This document shows positions 13,106 to 25,335 of a stretch of 64,000 nt of DNA, in pieces (position 1 is the stretch's first letter; each line of letters opens with the position of its first letter). The stretch spans positions 8,794,129 to 8,858,128 of the forward strand of contig OV050032.1 in the NCBI GenBank assembly GCA_920105625.2, written 5' to 3'. Both the position numbers and the translations under genes were made by a program. A model generated the notes under the pieces. It had not been told where the DNA came from, did no database searches, and worked only from the letters and a program-made list of their open reading frames with translations. Source of the DNA: Clusia tigrina (lineage: Eukaryota; Arthropoda; Insecta; Diptera; Clusiidae).

Positions 13106-15041
13106 AATCCGTCGCTTCGCAATCCTACGAACACGATAATAATTCATCTAGTAATTTATCTTCAGCCACTGCCAATTTGAGCTGCCAGAATAGCCAAACA
13201 CAACAGTCACAAGAACAACATCAATACCAACAGAAGCAACGCCCAGCAGAGCAATCAGCTCCATCAGCTCCACCAACCATATACAAGCGGTATCAAGGAC
13301 AACATCCGCACTTTCATCACCATACGGCGCCCGCCTACTACACGGACGTCCACTTGCGTATCCATACGCCGAACGCCGCGGATGTGGCCGGACTCAACGA
13401 GAACTACCAAAGCGTTTACAATACACCCTCACAATTGGTGGGCGAACGTCACTTTCCGAAGACAACCACCGCTGCAGTAGCGTCACCACTGATTGGCGCT
13501 GGCGCATCAAAATCGCCGAAAACAATCACAATCATCACACCACTGCCACCAACCAAACGGTGTGCCAACGACGACAACGTCGCCGTAGCAGCAGCAGCAG
13601 CAGCATCATCATCGTCAAACAGCGGAGCCACAGCCACCCAACGTTCTCGATCAGCGTTTTTTCATGGCGGCTCTGCCCGAGGCCGCGAACGCCAAGGAAG
13701 TTTAGATCGCTGCACCTTATCGTCGCCAATCTATTCGGCTCCCGCAAACAAAGGTGATTTGCAAACTTATGCCCCCAACTTCTCCTCATCCGAAAATATC
13801 GTTTACGTAGCGTGCCCCTTTGTCGAGTCAAGCCCGTTGAACGCTGCGGACAACGAAGCACAGACTCTAGCAGCGCCCTCCTCCGGTAGGAGTCGCAACA
13901 CACATCGCTTTACAAATCGCAAACGTGCTGTGCGCGTGCGCAGCGAATCGCGTCCCATCAGCGCCCTCTATGATATAATATGCGAAGAAAAGGGGCTCGA
14001 CATCGGCACAACAACGACCAACGACGAAGAGTCATCAGCAGCGAGCACACCCGACGACGACGAACCAAAAACCCTCAGTCGCTCTACACAGCCCGATTCG
14101 ACCTCCACCTCTGTTTACTCTTTAATACAAAATTGCAAAAAAATCATGAGTGGTAGTTTAGACAGTCCTCAACGTCGTTTGACAACAGATGCCATCACCA
14201 CCTCTGCCGCCTATGATCATCCGAAACGTTCCTCCGTAACCAGTGCGCACATAAAGAAGAAGAAAGACATGATGCCCGCCACATCGATGGTCATCAACGA
14301 TCTCAATAATGATAATGATAATGATAACGATAATGATAATGATAATGACAATGATAATGAATATGAATATGGTAACGTTAATGATGATAGTAACGATGCT
14401 AAAATCGCACTAAAGTCTAGTCCCAAAACAAACAACACTGGCACGAACACAGTGAAGGCGACCTCGTTGCCGCCGTACTTAGTTGCTAGCGATATGCATC
14501 TTCCCAATCACAATCAGAATCACCATCAAAGCCCAAACCAAAATCAGAATCAGAATCATTTGTATCAGTTGCCACATTCGCCTCACCATCACCAAGAACC
14601 CAATAGTGAACAGCCCGACCATGATCATCAACGCCAGCGCAAGAATCATCAAAGCCAGACGGCATCGCAATCCTTACGTAGTGCTCGCGGTGCCGTCTCG
14701 CACAATCGCGCCTTGGTGGGCAACCACAATTACGCCTATCTCCCGGGCAAGTTGTACGTAGAGCCAGTGACCCTGCGTCTCGGCAATCTGCATAGTAACA
14801 GTAGTGGTAGTTCCGCTGCCGACATATTGTTTGCTGGCAACGCCGTCGTCACTTCGCCGCGTTCGGAACGCGATCCCCGTACCGGGCAGCAGCGCAAGCT
14901 GCGCAAAGAGAAGCGGCGTGTAGCGGACGGCGCTGCCAGCATTGCTCTTCCGCAGTGTGCTGGTGTCGAAGACAGTGACGACGAGGCGCGTCTCCAGGGG
15001 CTCGGTAACCGCTCTGACACCTCGGCTACGACTGCAAAGAG
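13106..15041 (+). CDS. Svil: Supervillin-like protein, N-terminal exon (first exon in window)
   Basis: Internal coding exon of about 644 codons. It follows the acceptor ttctttcag and starts after the first base of a codon (g/aa, phase 1). It ends at ag/gtaagtg in phase 2, which joins exactly to the next exon at 23982 (ag+a gives Arg). The protein is low-complexity and presumably disordered: Ser/Asn/Gln-rich start, Ala run near residue 160, an acidic Asp-Asn run near 400-420, and a His/Asn/Gln-rich part near 465-510. The better-ordered islands are RPISALYDIICEEKGLDI near 282-300, LPGKLYVEPVTLRLGNL near 543-560 and basic RKLRKEKRR near 595-604. Supervillin is a membrane-associated actin and myosin II scaffold whose N-terminal half is disordered, which fits. 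This exon alone would not identify the family; assignment comes from the phase-matched downstream exons. The initiator codon must lie upstream. Confidence 0.85.
14303..14372. repeat. Coding (AATGAT)n-type repeat inside the exon
   Basis: Tandem gataatgataat hexamers encode an alternating Asp-Asn tract and then Glu-Tyr-Glu-Tyr. The tract is likely to vary in length between individuals while keeping frame. Confidence 0.85.
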
Positions 15042-15479
15042 GTAAGTGAGTTGTTTGCTTGTGCTTGTGCTTGTGCTTGTGCTTGTGTTATTGTTTTTGT
15101 GTTTCCACGAACGGTCCTTTGAACGACTCCCTCTTCCCTTGTTCATATTCCAAGATCAGCTTTTTTCCATAGCTTCACATCACGACACATACTTGAATGT
15201 GAAACATCAATAAACATCCTTCAATTTAAGGAATAGACGAAGGGATAGTTTTGAAAATTCCAAAGGAAGAAACATAAGAAAACGGAAATGTCAAGGAGAT
15301 AAACATAAGGAAACACTGAAACAAGAAGAAGAAATATACAAGAAGCAAGAGATAAGTGGGAAGACTGGAGAAGGGGAAAATGTTCGACTAAAAGAAACTG
15401 TTCGATCAGAAGAGACTGTTGGACCAGAAGAGACTGTTGGACCAGGAGAGTGTTTCACTAGAAGAAGGTGATAGACATG

Positions 15480-18005
15480 AAGAAAGAGGAATGGAAGATA
15501 GAGGAGTGGAAGATAGAGATGGAGTGGAAGATAGAGATGGAGAGGAAGATAGACATGGAGTGGTAAATAGAGATGGAGAGGAAGATAGACATGGAGTGGA
15601 AGATAGAGATGGAGAGGAGGATAGAGATGGACAGGAAGATAGAGATGGAGAGGAAGATAGAGATGGAGAGGAAGATAGAGATGGAGTGGAATATAGAGAT
15701 GAAGTAGAAGATAGAGATGGAGTGGAAGATAGAGATGGAATTAAAAGATAGAGATGGAGAGGAAGATAGAGATGGAATTAAAAGATAGAGATGGAATTGA
15801 AAGATAGAGAAGGAATTAAAAGATAGAGATGGAATTGAAACATCGAGATGGAGAGGAAGATAGAGATGGAGAGGAAGATAGAGATTGAGTGGAAGATAGA
15901 GATTGAGTGGAAGATAGAGATTGAGTGGAAGATAGAGATGGAGAGGAAGATAGACATGGAGAGGAAGATAGACATGGAGTGGTAGATAGAGATGGAGAGG
16001 AAGATAGAGATGAAGTAGAAGATAGAGATGGAGTGGAAGATAGAGATGGAATTGAAAGATAGAGATGGAATTAAAAGATAGAGATGGAGAGGAAGATAGA
16101 GATGGAATTAAAAGATAGAGATGGAATTGAAAGATAGAGATGGAATTAAAAGATAGAGATGGAATTGAAACATCGAGATGGAGAGGAAGATAGAGATGGA
16201 GAGGAAGATAGAGATGGAGAGGAAGATAGAGATTGAGTGGAAGATAGAGATTGAGTGGAAGATAGAGATGGAGAGGAAGATAGACATGGAGAGGAAGATA
16301 GACATGGAGTGGAAGATAGAGATGGAGAGGAGGATAGAGATGGAGAGGAAGATAGAGATGGAGAGGAGGATAGAGATGGAGAGGAAGATAGAGATGGAGA
16401 GGAGGATAGAGATGGAGAGGAAGATAGAGATGGAGAGGAAGATAGAGATGGAGAGGAAGATAGAGATGGAATTGAAAGACAGAGATGGAGAGGAAGATAG
16501 AGATGGAGAGGAAGATAGATATGGAGAGGAAGATAGAGATGGAGAGGAAGATAGACATGGAGTGGAAGATAGAGATGGAGAGGAAGATAGAGATGGAGAG
16601 GAAGATAGAGATGGAGAGGAAGATAGAGATGGAGAGGAAGATAGAGATGGAGCGGAAGATAGAGATGGAGAGGAAGATAGAGATGGAGTTGAAAGATAGA
16701 GATGGAGAGGAAGATAAGATGGAGAGGAAAATAGATATGGAGAGGAAGATAGAGATGGATTGGAAGACAGGGATGGAATTGAAAGATAGAGATGGAGAGG
16801 AAGATAGAGATGGAGAGGAAGATAGAGATGGAGAGGAAGATAGAGATGGAGTGGAAGTTAGATGTGGAGTGGAAAATAGAGATAGAAATGGAGTGGAAGA
16901 TAGAGATGGAGTGGAAGATAAAGATGGGGTGGAAGATGGAGATGAAGTGGAAGAAGGAGATGGAGTGGAAGACAGAGATGGAGTGGAAGTTAGATGTGGA
17001 GTGGAAAATAGAGATAGAAATGGAGTGGAAGATAGAGATGGAGTGGAAGATAAAGATGGGGTGGAAGATGGAGATGAAGTGGAAGAAGGAGATGGAGTGG
17101 AAGACAGAGATGGAGTGGAAGATAGAGGTGGAATTGAAAGATAGCGATGGAATTGAAAGATAGAGATGGAATTGATAGATAGAGATGGAATTGAAAGATA
17201 TAGATGGAGAGGAAGATACGAGACGGCGTAGAAGATAGAGATGGAATGGAAGATAAAGATGGAGTGGAAGAAGGAGATGGAGTGGGAGACAGAGATGGAG
17301 TGGAAGATAGAGGTGGAATTGAAAGATAGAGATGGAATTGAAAGATAGAGATGGAGTAGAAGATAGAGATGGAGTGGAAGATAGTGATGGAGTGAAAGAT
17401 AGAGACGAGTGGAAAATGGAGATCGAGTGGAAGTTAGACATCGAGTGGAAAATAGAGATACGAATGGAGTGGAAAATAGTGGTGGAGTGGAAGACAGAGA
17501 TGGAGTGGAAGACAGAGATGGAGTGGAAGATAGAGGTGGAATTGAAAGATAGAGATGGATTTGAAAGATAGAGATGGAGAGGAAGATAGAGATGGAGTGG
17601 AAGACAGAGATGAAGAGGAAAATAGAGATGGAATTGAAAGATAGAGATGGAATTGAAAGATAGAGATGGAGAGGAAGATAGAGATGGAGAGGAAGATAGA
17701 GATGGAGTAGAAGATAGAGATGGAGTGGAAGAATGGGATGGAATGAAAGATAGAGTTGGAATTGAAAGATAGAGATGGAATTGAAAGAAAGAGATGGAGT
17801 AGAAGCTAGAGATAGAGTGGAAGATAGAGATGGAGTGAAAGATAGAGACGAGTGGAAATTGGATATCAAGTGGAAGTTAGACACCGAGTGGGAAATAGAG
17901 ATGGAAATGGAGTGGAAAATAGTGATGGAGTGGAAGACAGAGATGGAGAGGAAGATAGAGATGGACTTGAAAGATAGAGATGAAATTGAAAGATAGAAAT
18001 GGAAT
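15480..18005. repeat. 18-bp purine-rich minisatellite, 2.5 kb
   Basis: The longest array in the window, about 140 units of gaggaagatagagatgga with gtgg, attgaa and other variants. The + strand is almost free of C. The unit is divisible by 3, and the complementary strand has no stop for about 890 codons (a Ser-Ile-Phe-Leu / Leu-Pro-Leu-His repeat peptide), while the + strand has several overlapping Glu-Asp-Arg frames. The frames have no other protein character. Confidence 0.95.
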
Positions 18006-18791
18006 TGGAAGATAGAAGAGGGGAAAATATAGAGAGGTGTTGTATGATAGAAAATACCCGAAAATAGAGAAGGACGGAAAGAACGACGAAGTATGGGGAG
18101 ATCTGCTAAACAAATGTGGTAAGCCCTATAATGCATTATGCCGCTCGGATGTGTGGAAAGTAGTCAGCTAGTTAAAAAACTACTAAAATACCTTCAGTAG
18201 CTCATTGTATTCACCCAATCATTTGACCCAATAAACTAAACGCTCAAAATAGAACCTCGAAAATGTGAATTGTTCGCAATTTACAGCTAAAGATTCAGTT
18301 TGACGTTTATTGTTCTTTAATGACCGCCACGACAATCCATTGTGTTGGCAAAAGTGAACAGCAGTTTGGAACATTTATCTGCCGATCGCTTGCGTTGTCG
18401 TGATTTGAATAACAAAACCACCTGTTTTACGAGTTGTGACCACCAGACGGACACAGACAGTGTGTGTTCGCAGCACAGGTAGTGACAGAAGTAGCGGTAC
18501 TGGCACCAGCACCAGCACCAGTAGCAATAACAATGAGCTTCTCTTCCACGCAACCAGCTAGGCGCTATGCCTGCAGTCAGCCAGCCATCCATCCATCCAT
18601 CTAACCATCGGTTCATCCGTAGCAGCCCATTTTGGCATACTATTTCCTGCTTTCTATGAGTATTGAACATTTTTTGAATAATTTTTACTTGAATGCGCCC
18701 AATTAAGCAGAGATGCACGCGCTCCTCCTCTCTTGTCTCCTCCATTCATCGCACATTAAGAGTGATAGTGTTGTAGTAGTTGCTTTGTCAT

Positions 18792-18795
<4 letters not shown>

Positions 18796-18841
<46 letters not shown>
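18796..18841. repeat. (GT)n microsatellite
   Basis: About 23 uninterrupted GT dinucleotides. Confidence 0.95.
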
Positions 18842-18842
<1 letters not shown>

Positions 18843-19395
18843 CGTGTGTATTGGTATTGGCGCAACTGACTTTGACAGCCATTAATTGCCATTCAAATGC
18901 CAAGACCCACATTTTCCAAACGTACAACAACAACGCGTCGATGTACGAGTAAGCGAGTAAATCCTGTTGCTGGCTTTCAGGTCTTTCTTTCTAGCTGTGC
19001 AATCCACAACCGGTCCACTCGTGGCACATTGACACTATTTTTTTTTACTTTTAATACTGGACACGCTGACAAAATCATCCTTTAAACGAACGCCAGGCTT
19101 ATAAAAACAGTGCAATCTCTAAAATTTGATGGGAATTTCAATTATCGATACATTGGAATGATGGCAACTACGAGTGTGGGGCGATTTTATAACTCTTTTT
19201 ACTGATTTATAAATTCAGTCGTTGAATGGAAATGGTTTATTGACCCGTTCTTCTTGAACATCATTAGATTGCTCCGGTTCCACCGAATATCACTCAATGC
19301 GTGAATTACTTGAAACAGTCGAACAAGGGAATCATTTCATACAATAATTGCCTTCACTAGCATTCAAAGAATCAGCTGTGATTCAGTGATCTTTT

Positions 19396-19560
19396 ATGTA
19401 TCTCAGTCCCGGTTTTACACAGGCAACAAACATATTGCAAGGGCTTCAAGAAAAGGAAGGGGAGGGGGGAGTAAATATCACTTGGACTCCTGAACAGGAA
19501 TTTTTCAAGTCGACTAAATCGAATGCCAAAATAATAATGTACCAGGAAATAGTGATTCCA
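19396..19560 (+). pseudogene. Possible relic of an LTR-retrotransposon pol gene
   Basis: The frame reads PGFTQATNILQGLQEKEG and then GGVNITWTPEQEFFKS. The xITWTPE core, preceded by a Phe-x-Pro-Gly / Ala-Thr-x-x-Leu segment, resembles the region between reverse transcriptase and RNase H in Ty3/gypsy-like polyproteins. The resemblance is short, nothing recognisable continues on either side, and it could be chance. No LTRs are seen around it. Confidence 0.25.
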
Positions 19561-21232
19561 TTTCATCTTCGGGAGTTTGTGCTCAGAATAGGACTGAATG
19601 AACAGGAGGAGTGTGAAAAAGGTGCAGGCGGTTTATCAATCAATATATTAATTCATTTCAAGTTCGATCTTCTCTCTCATTAATATGCAAATATGAGTCT
19701 GCGCGGTTAGAAATCTAGTTCTACGCGTCTATGCTCTTACGTTATTTGAATTGAATTATGGGTACTTGCTTAATTTACATATGGTAATGAAATCGTCTTC
19801 AAATTAGGCGTGGTCACAGAGTACCCACAGACGTCAACGTAGACGCCGTCGCAGCCTAATGTTCAGGCCCAGCGACTGAATGTGGCAGACTACCAACCAT
19901 GTCTCGTACACTTAACGCGACGTTATTTACGGGCTCAAAGTTGAGTATGGCAATCACACACGCAGTCGTAAAGTAAATGCAAACCCCAGCAGAGAATTCG
20001 CGCAAATGAAAGAACTCACTTTTGTATAAGAATGATCAATTATAAATATACGTAACATTATTGACATGAGGTATTTTGGCATTGACGTCAATTCTGCCAA
20101 TTTACTACTTCGAGAACCTTACGAAGCTATATGGCATCCTCATTAAGTTTATGGTTTTACTGCTCGAGCTCTTATTTAATGATCTTTTGTTGTGGTATCT
20201 GTTGCTCGATCGGCAACTGTTTGTTGCTGCTTCATCAACCATTTTCGTGACCCATTATGTAGAAGCAAATTTGCGACGATAGTAGGAGTAATAGCTATGT
20301 ACATCTGATTACACTCCCCCTGATATTTGTATTGGCGGCATTAGTAAACAAATTGTTCAGATAAGTTCCCAGTTATCATATGTAGGAGTAATTTCCACAT
20401 CTGGATAGTGTCTGTACTACTACGGCAACAGATAATCGTAACTTATCGTTTTTGGCTGCCACAGGGCTATAGAAGTGTGGTTCCAAGTCTTCAAAAACCA
20501 GCTGACCTGACCACTGAATATAATGTTTGACTGAGATTGTGACAAAACTGACATTCCATGCTTTCAGTAGATAAAATATAATGGCCAAAATCGGATCATG
20601 TGACACCGCTATGACTCCTTTTTATGAAGTTACGCGAAAAGGAATAAGTTGCCACACTTTTAAAAGTGGTCGTTCATCAGACTTTTCGCCCAATGATTGA
20701 TCTTTATGGCATGTGCCACAGTCATATTGAAACCACATTGTCTTTTCAAACAGAATCTTCTAACCCCAAACCCCAGCCTACCAACAGTAACTATTGCAAT
20801 ATACGAGTAGCTCTTTTGACTAAATTGTGGTTTGTCCTCACCAGCAATTTGCTTTTTAACGTACCTTCATATTTTGTGTGGAAATGTGTCTTATCACTGA
20901 AGCTGATATTAATGCTGATATTAATTGGCGTAATCGCACAGTACGCTTTTTCGATTTTTGTGCGTTATGCAATGGCAGGTTTTCAGCTGATGATGTGTCA
21001 AAAAATAAGCTCGGAACACTCGGCAAGTGACAACTGATAGCTCTGTGAAATTCGTAGAAGATATTTTATAATCCTCTGCATCGTTGCAAAATGATTATTA
21101 GGTAAAGCCATAAGGGAAAGCTATAAATTTTAAGACAATAAACCCGTAAACACTCATGACTTCAAACATAAACTTTGACTTAACATAAATTTTTGTATTC
21201 GTTGCGCGTTAACAAATTTATCAGCTGTTTTT

Positions 21233-21760
21233 CACGAAAGTATACGCAAAGTCAAATGGAGACATTGGGTGCATTCTGGCATTCAGTTGCCTATCGGGTG
21301 AGTGAAACAGCGCACTTGGTTTGTGAATGGGCTGCTACAAAAATTTGTCACTTTATACGTAAACATCTGTTCTACAAACAGCTGTGCTAAGTGTTGAGTA
21401 CGGTAGCGAAGAAAATTTCCGCTCAAAGAAATTGCGTCCGCTCAGTCAGCTGATTGCAAAAAATTCGGAGAATTCTGATCGGTTGGGTATTCGATGGGGT
21501 GCCAGAATGCAGCCATTATTTCCTGGTACTTTATTACTCACAAACACTGCGCTTCATATGTTTGGTCGTAACACCTGATTAATGGAATACAAAGTTTTAA
21601 TCCAAAAGTCATGAGTGCTTAGGGATTCATTTCAATAGGTTGGCAAGTCACGAAAGTATGCGTAAAGTCATGCATAGTGACAAACACTGCACTTCATATG
21701 GTTGGTTGTAACAGCTGATTGATGAAAGTCAAAGTTTAAAGCCAGCCGGTTTAAGAAACC
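21233..21760. repeat. Degenerate tandem duplication of unknown origin
   Basis: Two diverged copies share two segments: cacgaaagtatacgcaaagt (21233) with cacgaaagtatgcgtaaagt (about 21651), and caaacactgcgcttcatatg (about 21540) with caaacactgcacttcatatg (about 21683). Probably an old dispersed element or local duplication. Confidence 0.6.
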
Positions 21761-21880
21761 CGATCCGATGCAAATGTGCTTCTTCTAATTAGGTTGCTCC
21801 GTTTATGTATGTCCAATCATGTATGTGTGCTGAAAGTGTGTTTTTTCTGTAATTTTGACACATTTCACCATGTCGCTGTG

Positions 21881-22070
21881 ACCAGAGAACACAGAGAAAA
21901 GAAACTTAAACGTCAAACGGCAAGGCAGCGATATAAAGCAGACGGACGTTGTACACGAATCCACTCAGAATCGTGGTGAATCCACTCAGAATCGTGGTGG
22001 ATCCACTCAAAATCGTGGTGTGTCCGCTACGGACGCTGGCAACGAAAGACACTTTCCTTCTGTGACAGCC
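21881..22070 (+). mobile_element. Small inverted-repeat element (MITE-like), copy 1, right end lost
   Basis: Starts with ACCAGAGAACACAGAGAAA, the terminal sequence of the more complete copy at 63758. The two share the interior, including 21-bp internal repeats (core aatccactcagaatcgtgg) and the segment gtgtccgctacggacgctgg. The right terminal repeat is degraded here (ctttccttctgtgacag). No protein is encoded. Confidence 0.7.
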
Positions 22071-22329
22071 TGCTTCCGTGGAGTAATTAAATTTTCCATA
22101 TCTTTCGATTTCTTGTGTGATCTGATTGGATTTCTTACGTCTCTTTTGCTCTTGACATTTAAGCCACCCAACTACATCTCTCTCTTTAGCTTCTTTTACC
22201 TGCTAATAATTTCCTGCCCCCATGTATTCTGTTTGACAATGCTGATAGAATTTACTGCTGGGTTGTTGAGCGTAGTGCGAACAAAGTTTCACCGCTGACG
22301 CCGACGCCGACGTCGTTGTTGCGCTGCCA

Positions 22330-23740
22330 CCAAATTTGCACATTGTTAGTGGCGTTCACTGTGAGCCGAATTAACGCTATTAACCGATAACTCACGCCGC
22401 CGGAGTGAGTGCTGGAGCGGTCTCTTAATGGCATATCGTTTACATTTGGCAACAATGACAACTGCTGCCGCTGCCGCTGCCTTTGCCAGTCGACTGCGTT
22501 TTTTAACTGCTATTTGGGGACATAGAGAGACAGAGAGCGAGAGCAGCTGTGTGTGCGTGTGCGATTGTGTGTGTGTGTGTGTGTGTGTGTATGCGCGTGC
22601 TAGGCTGTATGCGGTAAAATGCCGTTGTACGCTGCTGCTGTGCTCTTGTTTAGAGGCGCAGCAGTGAACGACGGCAGCGCAAAAACTTGTTGCTTTTTTG
22701 TTGTGTTTCATGAGCGCGCGAAACTGAAAGAAAAGCAAGAATACAAAAGCAGAAGAAAACAAGCCAACAACAACAACAACAACAACAATTTACAAGAAAA
22801 GAAGTATGTTAGATATACGAGTACGTTTCGCGTGCGAATTGTGTTTCTGTCGTTGGTTGGTGGGTTTGTTGCTTTTGTATTTTCAGTGCGTTTCTGCTGA
22901 CTCTGCCGCGCCGTTTCTGTTGCTGCTGCTGCTGGTGCTGGTGCTGGTGCTGGTGCTGCTGTAGCTGTGGCTTCACCCATTTTGAGTGAGTTCTGCCGCT
23001 GCGAGTGATGCGAGTTCTGCCTCCGCTGTTGGGTTTTTGTCAATTTCCGCGCTCTGCAATTGATTTGAAACGGCGATCTGTTTTGTTCCGTTTTGTTGTG
23101 TTTTTAGTTTTGTTTTTTAAAATTTACTTTATTTTATTTGAAAATTTTCCTTTGCTTTACGATTTAACGGCAAACCGAGCAAACTGGTTGCTGCTGCCGT
23201 GTCTGTTGCATGAGCGTAAACGAAGCAAACCAAATCGAGCCAATATACAGATGTGTATGTGTGCATAAGTTTTTGAGTGGCTGTGTGCGTGTGTGTGTGC
23301 GTGTGTGTGTGTGCGATAGATACAATTGTGTACTTGTATCTTTGAGTTACTGAGCTGGCAGCATTGAAGTGAATGTTGTCTGGCTGCCTTGCCGTGGCTG
23401 TCCGTCCCTCCTTTCAACCAACTGTCTGCCGCAGTCGCCGAAGCAGCAGCAGCAGCAGCAGCAGTTGTTGAGCGTGTTTGGTGGCGTATGGAATAGCGGA
23501 ACATTATGTGCCACACTCTTCAACTTGCACTGGCTGTGTACGTTTTCGAAAACGCTTTGTCACTTTGCGACACCAGTTGCAAAGTATTTTAAGACAAAAA
23601 CCAACAAATTAACAAACAACAAGAAACGCAAAACTGCAGTGAACGCATTCACTGTTATTCTTGGCGAATACAAATAAAGCGACAACAACTACAACTACAA
23701 CTACAGCAACAACAACAACAACGACTGAAATAAAAATAGT
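22330..23740 (+). promoter_or_regulatory. Svil: Leader-like region: possible alternative promoter and non-coding first exon
   Basis: Features typical of fly 5' leaders: GT runs (about 22565 and 23281), a CAA run (22763-22789), a CAG run (23441-23463) and A-rich purine text such as gaaactgaaagaaaagcaag. A plausible donor (gaa/gtatgt at 22804) could join a non-coding first exon to the acceptor at 23982. No initiator or TATA element can be fixed with confidence. Inference only. Confidence 0.25.
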
Positions 23741-23981
23741 TTCCTGCCGTCACAGTTGCGCGATTTTCGTGTTTGCCGCTGCCGCTGCCGCCGTCTGCCG
23801 ATGTTTGTATTATTACTACACTGCGTTTGTGTAACAAACATTTCAAACAATCTTCCACTTATATTTTTAGTTTTTTAATTTATTTACATATGTATTTGTT
23901 TTGTGTTGTTGTTTGTTTGTTTTCCACTTATTTAGTTTTTGTTATTGTTTCTCTTTGATTTCATTTGTCTTCTTCTTGCAG

Positions 23982-24370
23982 ATATATAACTCGTCCCAAT
24001 CGCACCCCATCACGCGGTCACAGCAGCATTCATGACAGCTCCTCGCATCGCAGCGACTCCTCACCCTCACCTGTAGCTCGCTGCCAGAACAATTGCGCGC
24101 AATCGCTTCCAACCACTTCCAGTGCAACCGCAGCAGCACTTGCGACCAATGGCAACAACAGCGGCGAACAACCATCCGAATCAGCCAACACTGTGATGAC
24201 CAACTCCGCTGCCTCTGTGTCTGTTGTTGGGTCTGTTTCTGCCTCTACCAAAAATACTACCAGCACCAAGAGCAGCAGTGGCGCCCACTCTCAGAAGGAC
24301 TCCATCATCAAACCGGCTGCTACTGCAGCGGTGGCAACTGCAACTCCAGCAGCTGCGGCTGTCGTTTCAG
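23982..24370 (+). CDS. Svil: Supervillin-like protein, Ser/Ala/Thr-rich exon
   Basis: Follows a good pyrimidine tract and ttcttcttgcag. The first base completes an Arg codon left by the 15041 donor (phase 2), and the exon ends tca g/gtgagt in phase 1. About 129 codons: YITRPNRTPSRGHSSIHD at the start, then Ser/His-rich and Ala/Thr/Val-rich low-complexity sequence with many Ser-Pro and Thr-Pro sites. No domain. The open frame continues past the donor into the intron, but there the composition becomes hydrophobic and T-rich, so the splice end is preferred. Assignment rests on phase continuity with neighbouring exons. Confidence 0.8.
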
Positions 24371-24835
24371 GTGAGTTCACTTCAGTTGCATGGAGTTCAT
24401 GTGTGCGTGTCCTTGTTTCTTGTTTCTTGTTTCCTTTTTCTATTTTATCTTCAGTGTTTTTTTTGTTTGTTTTGTTTTGTTGTTTTTTGCATGTTTTATT
24501 TTGTTATTTTTTTTGTGTGAGTATTTTGTATTTAAAAAAAAACAACTTCTTTAATTATCGTTCGTATTTATTTTGTACGTTATCTCTTTGAATAATATTC
24601 CTTGTCTTATCTTCGAAGAAGTTCTGTTGTTTGTTGCTTTTTTTGTATTCTTATATTTTTATAAAATTCTTTTCCATCAGTCATGCTTGAAATTGTTACA
24701 ATTAATTGTTTCTTTATTTATTCTTCATTGCTTGAAAAAGAGTCCATCCAAAGAATTCTTGTATATATAAAAAAAACATGTCACTATTAACTTCAACTCC
24801 TCTATGGAGAGACCAGGAACGAGAACCTTAAAAAT

Positions 24836-25335
24836 AGTGTCATTTCCATGACTCTCACTTCCTCTCACATGATTTGTAGCACTCGAGCGAGTGAGAAGCG
24901 ACCAGAAGGCTTGATAATACTACTAGGTAGGTAGGTAAGGCGGCCACTTAGACCATCATTGACCCGTTGTGATACCGCATGAGACAACAGGTCCCATCCC
25001 TTTCAAAGGTCCAGCCATTTGGAGCTTTTACTGAGGGAATTGATGGAGCTAATCTTTTACTACTAAGTCTCATAATACGATTCAGTCTCTGGAACCTCCT
25101 TGTACTGTAATTTGATAGAAGAAAACACGAATATGGTCAGAAAGATAAGTGTCTGCATTGTTTTAAGGAACTTGGCCGCAGATGTTCGTGGCTTGCACGG
25201 GAGGAACGTATTTGGGCCGGATATGGTTCATGGTTTTTCGCCAATATTCTTTCATATTGACACATAAATGATTGCATACTTTTAGGATACCTTTATTAAG
25301 TACAGTTGCTACGAGAGAAGTGAGGTGTATATAAG
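24836..25335 (-). mobile_element. Dispersed repeat element, copy A (inverted relative to 46672)
   Basis: Over about 500 bp its reverse complement matches 46672-47455 closely. Shared text includes aaatggctggacctttgaaa, cggcccaaatacgttcctcc and ccttctggtcgcttctcact. It carries only about three ACCT units (as aggt on this strand) where the other copy has 20. No intact protein is recognised. The class is unknown; presence at two sites in opposite orientation argues for a mobile or formerly mobile sequence. Confidence 0.6.

Larger units (their letters stand above)
15042..23981 (+). other. Svil: Intron (8.9 kb) between the 13106 and 23982 exons
   Basis: Bounded by GTAAGTG at 15042 and ttcttcttgcag ending at 23981, in matching phase 2. 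Just inside the donor lie five copies of the hexamer cttgtg (about 15057-15085). It then holds the 18-bp purine array, a GT run, a possible retrotransposon relic, degenerate duplications, a small inverted-repeat element and leader-like sequence at 22.3-23.7 kb. The remaining stretches (18.0-18.8, 18.9-19.4 and 19.7-21.2 kb) show nothing recognisable. Confidence 0.8.

Noticed and set aside
15458..18136. Long minus-strand open frame (about 890 codons) and several + frames
   Set aside because: Entirely an 18-bp tandem repeat; no unique sequence, splice signals or domain.
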